Below are positions 58,805 to 64,000 of a stretch of 64,000 bases of DNA, piece after piece (the stretch's first letter is position 1; every line of letters begins with the position of its first letter). Where the stretch lies: the NCBI RefSeq assembly GCF_002902755.1, contig NZ_PPRS01000001.1, positions 28,617 to 92,616 of the forward strand, written 5' to 3'. This DNA is from Mammaliicoccus lentus (GTDB lineage: Bacteria > Bacillota > Bacilli > Staphylococcales > Staphylococcaceae). The translations under genes and the position numbers were made by a program. The notes below the pieces were generated by a model, which was not told where the DNA came from, did not search any database, and worked only from the letters and a program-made list of their open reading frames with translations.

Positions 58805-61405
58805 ATGGCTGAAACACCTCAATCAAGAGTGAGTGAACGTAACATCAGTAGAGAAATGAAAGAGTCATTTTTAGATTATGCAATGAGTGTTATTGTATCT
58901 CGTGCTCTACCTGATGTTAGAGATGGCTTAAAACCTGTTCATAGACGTATATTGTATGGTATGAACGATCAAGGTATGACCTCAGACAAACCATATAAAA
59001 AATCTGCACGTATCGTTGGTGACGTAATGGGTAAATATCACCCACACGGTGACTCATCTATTTATGAAGCAATGGTACGTATGGCGCAAGACTTCAGTTA
59101 TCGTTATCCATTAGTAGATGGTCAAGGTAACTTTGGTTCAATGGACGGTGACGGTGCTGCTGCAATGCGTTATACAGAAGCACGTATGGCTAAAATAACA
59201 AGTGAATTATTAAGAGATATTAATAAAGATACAATTGATTTCCAAGATAACTATGATGGTAATGAGAGAGAGCCGGTAGTCTTACCAGCTAGATTCCCTA
59301 ACTTGTTAGTGAATGGTACATCAGGTATTGCAGTTGGTATGGCTACAAATATTCCACCGCATAACTTGAACGAAGTAATAGACGGCGTTCTTGCGCTAAG
59401 TCATAATCCAGAAATTACAACAAATGAATTAATGGATATCGTTCAAGGTCCTGACTTCCCAACTGCTGGTTTAATTATGGGTAGAAGCGGAATAAGACGT
59501 GCTTACGAAACAGGCCGTGGCTCAGTTTTAATGAGAGCTCGTGCTGAAATTGATGTAATGAAAAACGGTAAAGAACGCATTATTGTTACAGAAGTTCCTT
59601 ACCAAGTAAATAAAGCAAGATTGATTGAAAAAATTGCAGAATTAGCACGCGATAAAAAAATCGAAGGCATTACAGAATTAAGAGATGAAACAAGCTTAAA
59701 AGTTGGTCTTCGTATTGTTATTGAAGTTAGAAAAGATGCTAATGCGAATGTTATATTAAATAACTTATATAAACAAACACCATTACAAACTTCATTCGGT
59801 GTAAACATGATTGCACTTGTTAACGGTAAACCTAAACTATTAGGCTTACGTTCTGTAATATATCATTATTTAGAACACCAAAAAGAAGTTGTAACTAGAC
59901 GTACGAAATATAACTTGAAAAAAGCTCAAGATAGAGCGCATATTCTCGAAGGTTTACGTATTGCATTAGATCATATTGATGAAATTATTAAATTGATTCG
60001 TGAATCTCAAAGCGATGCAGAAGCAATGGAAGGCTTGCAAAATCGTTTCAAATTATCTGAACGACAAGCACAAGCCATTCTAGATATGCGTCTACGTCGA
60101 TTAACAGGATTAGAGCGCGGTAAGATTGAAAGTGAATATCAAGATTTACTAAAACTTATCGAAGAACTTAAAGAAATCTTAAATGACGAAGAAAAATTAC
60201 TAGAAATTATTAGAGAAGAAATCATTGAGATTAAAGAAAAATATGGTGATGAAAGACGTACTGAAATAACTGCTGCAGGCCTTGATCAAATTGAAGATGA
60301 AGACTTAATACCTGAAGAACAGATTGTTATTTCATTAAGTCATAACAACTATATTAAACGATTACCTGTATCCACTTATCGCTCTCAAAATAGAGGTGGA
60401 CGTGGTGTACAAGGAATGAATACAATCGAAGATGATTTCGTTAGCCAGTTAGTAACTTCAAGTACACATGATAATGTATTATTCTTTACGAATAAAGGTC
60501 GTGTCTACAAGCTAAAAGGCTATGAAATTCCTGAAATGTCTAGACAGTCTAAAGGCTTACCAATCGTCAATGCTTTAGAAATTGATAAAGATGAAAAAAT
60601 CAGTACAATGATAGCAGTTAAAGATCTATCTAGTGAAGAAGACTTCCTAGTATTTGCTACGAAAAAAGGTACTGTAAAACGTTCTAAACTATCGAATTTC
60701 TCTCGTATTAACAAAAACGGTAAGATTGCGATTAACTTTAAAGAAGACGACGAGTTGATTGCGGTTAGACTAACGGATGGTACGAAAGAGATTATTATCG
60801 GAACGAAACATGCTTCATTAATCCGATTTGATGAAACGAAACTACGCCCATTAGGTAGAACTGCTGCAGGCGTTAGAGGTATTTCATTAAGAGAAAATGA
60901 TGAAGTAATTGGATTAGACGTTACCGACGAAGAAGAACAAGATGAGATTTTAATCGTCACTGAAAATGGTTATGGTAAACGTACTGCTGCTGACCAATAT
61001 CGAATTTCTAACAGAGGTGGTAAAGGTATTAAGACTGCCACTTTAACAGAGAAAAACGGTAGTCTAGTATGTATTACGACTGTGACAGGTGACGAAGACT
61101 TAATGATTGTCACAAATTCAGGTGTCATTATTAGGTTACATGTCGCTGATATTTCTCAAAATGGTCGTAGCGCTCAAGGTGTTAGATTAATTCGTCTAGG
61201 TGAAAACCAACAAGTTGCAACAGTTGCAAAAGTTGAACCAGATGAAAATGAAATAGCAGAGTCTCCAATTGAAGGTGTACTAGAAGAAACTTTAGATACA
61301 CCAGCAACAGAGAATACAAATGAAAAAGAAGAACTAAGAGAAGACTTCATGGATCGTGTAAACGAAGATATTGAAAAACAAGACGATGAAGACGACGAAG
61401 AATAA
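58805..61405 (+). CDS. gyrA: DNA gyrase subunit A
   Basis: 866 residues. N-terminus '[20 protein letters not shown]', QRDR '[20 protein letters not shown]' with Ser84, Ser85 and Glu88 as in quinolone-sensitive S. aureus, catalytic Tyr in '[11 protein letters not shown]'. The six-blade C-terminal domain includes the GyrA box 'RGGRGVQGM', followed by an acidic tail ending in DDEDDEE. GGAGG precedes ATG 58805. Confidence 0.99.
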   Translation: MAETPQSRVSERNISREMKESFLDYAMSVIVSRALPDVRDGLKPVHRRILYGMNDQGMTSDKPYKKSARIVGDVMGKYHPHGDSSIYEAMVRMAQDFSYRYPLVDGQGNFGSMDGDGAAAMRYTEARMAKITSELLRDINKDTIDFQDNYDGNEREPVVLPARFPNLLVNGTSGIAVGMATNIPPHNLNEVIDGVLALSHNPEITTNELMDIVQGPDFPTAGLIMGRSGIRRAYETGRGSVLMRARAEIDVMKNGKERIIVTEVPYQVNKARLIEKIAELARDKKIEGITELRDETSLKVGLRIVIEVRKDANANVILNNLYKQTPLQTSFGVNMIALVNGKPKLLGLRSVIYHYLEHQKEVVTRRTKYNLKKAQDRAHILEGLRIALDHIDEIIKLIRESQSDAEAMEGLQNRFKLSERQAQAILDMRLRRLTGLERGKIESEYQDLLKLIEELKEILNDEEKLLEIIREEIIEIKEKYGDERRTEITAAGLDQIEDEDLIPEEQIVISLSHNNYIKRLPVSTYRSQNRGGRGVQGMNTIEDDFVSQLVTSSTHDNVLFFTNKGRVYKLKGYEIPEMSRQSKGLPIVNALEIDKDEKISTMIAVKDLSSEEDFLVFATKKGTVKRSKLSNFSRINKNGKIAINFKEDDELIAVRLTDGTKEIIIGTKHASLIRFDETKLRPLGRTAAGVRGISLRENDEVIGLDVTDEEEQDEILIVTENGYGKRTAADQYRISNRGGKGIKTATLTEKNGSLVCITTVTGDEDLMIVTNSGVIIRLHVADISQNGRSAQGVRLIRLGENQQVATVAKVEPDENEIAESPIEGVLEETLDTPATENTNEKEELREDFMDRVNEDIEKQDDEDDEE

Positions 61406-61415
61406 TAAATAAATT

Positions 61416-61470
61416 ACTCCCTCCTAATAGTCACTATTATTATAGTGAAGTTTTAGGAGGGAGTATTTTT
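61416..61470. terminator. Terminator between gyrA and nnrD
   Basis: ACTCCCTCCTAA pairs with TTAGGAGGGAGT, with an inner TCACTAT / ATAGTGA hairpin, and a T run to the right. Confidence 0.9.
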
Positions 61471-61478
61471 TATATGTT

Positions 61479-62291
61479 TTATTCTGTTTCGAATGATTTC
61501 ATAGCATAAGGAATTTCATCTATAAGTTTAGATGGTGGGACGATGTACATATCTTTAGAAAGTTTTTCACCTATATAGCTATGCATATAAGTAGCATTGA
61601 TAACCGCTTCTTCTAAATCAAACTGTCCTACAAAACTTGTTATCATCCCTGCTAAAGTATCACCCATACCACCAGTTGCCATAGCAGGTGTACCTATAGA
61701 TAATTTATATTCATGATCTTTAAAGTATAATTCCGTACCATGTTGTTTCAAGACGACAGTAGCATTTAATGCTTTGACTGCTTCTTTATTTCTCTCATAA
61801 GTTTGTTCTTCGATTGGTATATTACTGAGTCTTTCCCATTCTTTTTGATGGGGCGTAAAGATAATTTCACATTCTGGTAAAGTATGATTTAATTTACTCA
61901 ATATCGTAATAGCATCACCATCAATAATTAACGTTTGATGAGGCTGAATATTTTGGAATAAAAACGTTAAAGTATTATTGCCTTTAAAATCTAAGCCGAG
62001 TCCAGGTCCAATCAAAATACAATCTGATTGTTCTATTAATTTAGAGAGTTTTTTCAAGTCAGTTATATCTGAAACCATTGCTTCAGGACAACGTGAATGT
62101 AAAGCAGCAAAGTTTGATGAATGTGTAGAAACTGTAATTAAACCACTTCCACTAAATACACAAGCTCTTGCAGCTAACATAATAGCGCCACCTAAATTAG
62201 CATTTCCACCAATTAATAAAATCCTACCATAATCGCCTTTGTGAGATTCCTGCTCTCTTTTTGGAATTGTAACAGACGAAATTGTTTTCAT
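61479..62291 (-). CDS. nnrD: ADP-dependent NAD(P)H-hydrate dehydratase
   Basis: 270 residues, YjeF C-terminal (ribokinase-like) domain. 'HKGDYGRILLIGGNANLGGA', 'IGPGLGL', 'IFTPHQKEW' and the phosphate-binding 'ATGGMGDTLAGMITSF' are typical. It repairs hydrated NAD(P)H, using ADP. In S. aureus the same gene also follows gyrA on the other strand. Single-domain form without the epimerase. Confidence 0.95.
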   Translation of the reverse strand: MKTISSVTIPKREQESHKGDYGRILLIGGNANLGGAIMLAARACVFSGSGLITVSTHSSNFAALHSRCPEAMVSDITDLKKLSKLIEQSDCILIGPGLGLDFKGNNTLTFLFQNIQPHQTLIIDGDAITILSKLNHTLPECEIIFTPHQKEWERLSNIPIEEQTYERNKEAVKALNATVVLKQHGTELYFKDHEYKLSIGTPAMATGGMGDTLAGMITSFVGQFDLEEAVINATYMHSYIGEKLSKDMYIVPPSKLIDEIPYAMKSFETE

Positions 62292-62894
62292 AATTAACCC
62301 ACCTTCAATTAATTGTACGATTTATTATGCCACTTTAATTATGAATTTAACAGTATATTCTATTAAATTTAACATTATGATACTAGTATAACCAAAAGAA
62401 ACAAACTAAATTTCTATAAAAAAAGCGATATAAGCAACGTAATTGATAATAATTTGATCTAAAATATTTGTAGATTTATCATTAACAATTAAGTAGAGAA
62501 TAATCAAATAATTTTTGAATATCGACAATTGATTTTTTGGAATTGACCTCTATATAAATGGGAATTTATTTAGAATTATAGCTATTTTAGACATCAATAA
62601 ACAAGTGTGCTTCAATATATTTTTTAAAACATGAATCTGTGTATGATTTTATAATATAACATAGTATTTTTTATTAATATGAGGAGATACTACTTCTCCC
62701 CTTGATAATTTAATTTTTCGCTCTTTCAAATCAATATTTATAATAGAATGTGAGATGTTTGTAAGTGTATTTTTATAGTTTTAATTCTGCACTTATTCTT
62801 TCGACATAATTAGTTTATACTAATATTTAATAAATAAAATGAATTGGTATACTAATATCTATAATATTGAGTAATGATATAGAGGTGAACTAAT
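62292..62894. other. Intergenic AT-rich region, no intact gene
   Basis: About 600 bases with no gene. It contains a short minus-strand open stretch around 62650-62770 that translates to protein-like sequence (for example DLKERKIKLSRGEVVSPHI) without a start codon, suggesting gene decay. No repeat or promoter of note was identified except AT-rich DNA upstream of the LysR remnant. Confidence 0.5.
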
Positions 62895-63068
62895 TTGGAA
62901 ATTCGTCAATTTAATTATTTTATGACAGTTACTAAATTAGGAAGTTTTACACAAGATTCAGAAGAATTACGTATTTCACAATCTGCATTAAGTAAAACAA
63001 TTATGTCATTTGAAATAGAATTAGAATTAGGAATGGAATTAATGTGCTTCCTATATTGTGGGAAATAG
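62895..63068 (+). pseudogene. LysR-family regulator, N-terminal remnant
   Basis: TTG start with GAGGTG 7-8 bases before. The first 45 codons are a LysR HTH: MEIRQFNYFMTVTKLGSFTQ, then 'LRISQSALSKTIMSFEIELE'. The frame ends at TAG 63066-63068 after 57 codons; the effector-binding domain of about 230 residues is absent from the rest of the window. Confidence 0.8.
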
Positions 63069-63272
63069 TTATTATAGTTAAAAAAGAAAGCATCGTTTTT
63101 ATGCAACTCAAGCATTTATTGACTACATTTTATAAAACGGCTAGTAATTACTTATAAATCTTAATTATAGACCTTATAATATATATTTAACTAATAAATT
63201 AAATGATAGTATAGTATTTATTGTTCAGAAATAAATATTGTAAATGAAAAATAATATGTGGAGGCTTAAATA

Positions 63273-63684
63273 ATGGAAAGTAATAGATGTCAACAAGGTA
63301 TAAGTAAATTAATGGAATTTACAACAACAACTGGATCAATGCATTTAAAAATAACTGAAGATATGAAAGACATCACACCAGATGTATCAAAATATATAAT
63401 AGAATTTGCATATGGTGATATTTATTCAAATAAGGGATTAACGAACTAAGAACGTGTCTTAGTATCAATATCTTCTCTTATTAGACAAGGTGCAGGGCCA
63501 CAATTAGAATTACATATAAATACAGCATTAACTTCTGGAGTTACAGTAGAAGAAATTATAGAAACAATTACTCAGTTAATACCTACCATATACTGTTTTT
63601 CCACGTGTGTTAAATGTACTAACTATGGCTCAAAAAGTATTTTCTTATAAAAATATTACTATAGATGCTTCTAAGGTAGAGTAA
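63273..63684 (+). pseudogene. Carboxymuconolactone decarboxylase-family protein, degraded
   Basis: ATG after GGAGG. It reads 'MESNRCQQGISKLMEFTTTT' and 'DVSKYIIEFAYGDIYSNKGLTN', then TAA at 63447-63449 where the family has Gln (x-Q-E-R). The same frame continues 'ERVLVSISSLIRQGAGPQLELHINTALTSGVTVEEIIETITQ', then needs a one-base shift near 63580-63590 to read 'PYTVFPRVLNVLTMAQKVF' up to TAA 63682-63684. A nonsense and a frameshift mutation; clearly a pseudogene of a CMD/AhpD-like protein. The LysR remnant was probably its regulator. Confidence 0.85.
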
Positions 63685-64000
63685 TTATGAAAATATAATA
63701 TTACAATACATTAAATATTTTTAATGGTAATTTAATAAAAACTCTATTTCTAGGCTATTAATATCTTATATTTAATAGAGATAAACAAGCAGTCTAGTAT
63801 TTCTTAATATTATATAAAATTATTTAATCAATATATTTTGAAAAATGAGTAAGTATTACTAAGTTTATTTGAAGTTATTTAAATAATTGTATTGATAAAA
63901 ATCAGGGAATTAAAATATTAATACATTTTTAAAGAAATTATAGAAGATAATCATATTGATCTTAAAATGAAAAAATACTTTTTAGCAATTTAACTTATAT
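63685..64000. other. AT-rich region to window end, no gene seen
   Basis: About 316 bases, very AT-rich. One short open run of about 20 codons near the end has no start signal. Nothing can be named. Confidence 0.5.

Noticed and set aside
58805..61405. Quinolone-resistance change in gyrA
   Set aside because: The QRDR reads [20 protein letters not shown], wild type at Ser84, Ser85 and Glu88.

Overview
The window is a low-GC Firmicutes chromosome around the replication origin, almost certainly from the family Staphylococcaceae. The rpmH/rnpA/khpB/mnmE/mnmG/rsmG/noc cluster lies on one side of dnaA. The dnaN/yaaA/recF/gyrB/gyrA/nnrD cluster lies on the other. The GuaA, GuaB, Xpt and BdbC proteins read like their staphylococcal or bacillary counterparts. 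Chromosome segregation is ParB-type without a visible ParA, as in staphylococci. Species is not fixed; a Mammaliicoccus/S. sciuri-group or related coccus is my inference, because a type I CoaA and an origin-proximal parB-met block are not the S. aureus arrangement.

Layout. 1-7.6 kb is accessory and partly decayed: a partial GNAT gene, a guanidine-I riboswitch with the ykkCD SMR exporter pair, an XRE regulator, a DUF1700/DUF4097 pair beheaded by a deletion, a membrane-anchored hydrolase that has lost a normal start codon, a TcaA-like membrane protein, a PfpI-family protein and a frameshifted Gfo/Idh/MocA oxidoreductase. 7.6-12.8 kb is the purine-salvage operon xpt-pbuX-guaB-guaA under a guanine riboswitch. 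12.9-20.3 kb holds a sigma-B-type stress protein, a GNAT, a divergent nitronate monooxygenase/nitroreductase pair, an NSS transporter and a frameshifted DASS transporter.

20.5-28.1 kb is the most unusual part: a RocS/RacA-like DNA-and-membrane anchor protein, an Asp2-like hydrolase, a type I pantothenate kinase, a possible NlpC/P60-like cysteine peptidase, a Pyr_excise-like + DUF1722 pair behind a candidate sigma-B promoter, a DUF2785 protein, and an AbiF/Abi_2 (HEPN) gene. The AbiF-type gene is followed at once by a small structured RNA with its own near-consensus promoter, the arrangement of an RNA-antitoxin defence module.

28.1-32.6 kb is rpsF-ssb-rpsR (with an S6:S18 leader), ychF, DUF951, mscS and parB with a parS site. 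32.6-40.2 kb is a Met T-box and metICFE plus a cyclase-family gene. 40.2-41.8 kb is cstA with a cre site. 41.9-48.3 kb is noc (with a Noc-binding-site-like palindrome) through rpmH. 48.3-50.35 kb is oriC in two parts flanking dnaA: a DnaA-box cluster, and a second cluster with GC block, DnaA-trios and AT-rich unwinding region. Between dnaN and yaaA, 51.5-55.3 kb is an insertion carrying an autoregulated XRE/ABC-2 exporter module and a BdbD/BdbC thiol-oxidation pair. gyrA is followed by nnrD, then from 62.3 kb to the end there is decayed DNA with remnants of a LysR regulator and a carboxymuconolactone decarboxylase.

No tRNA, rRNA, CRISPR array or complete insertion sequence was seen.
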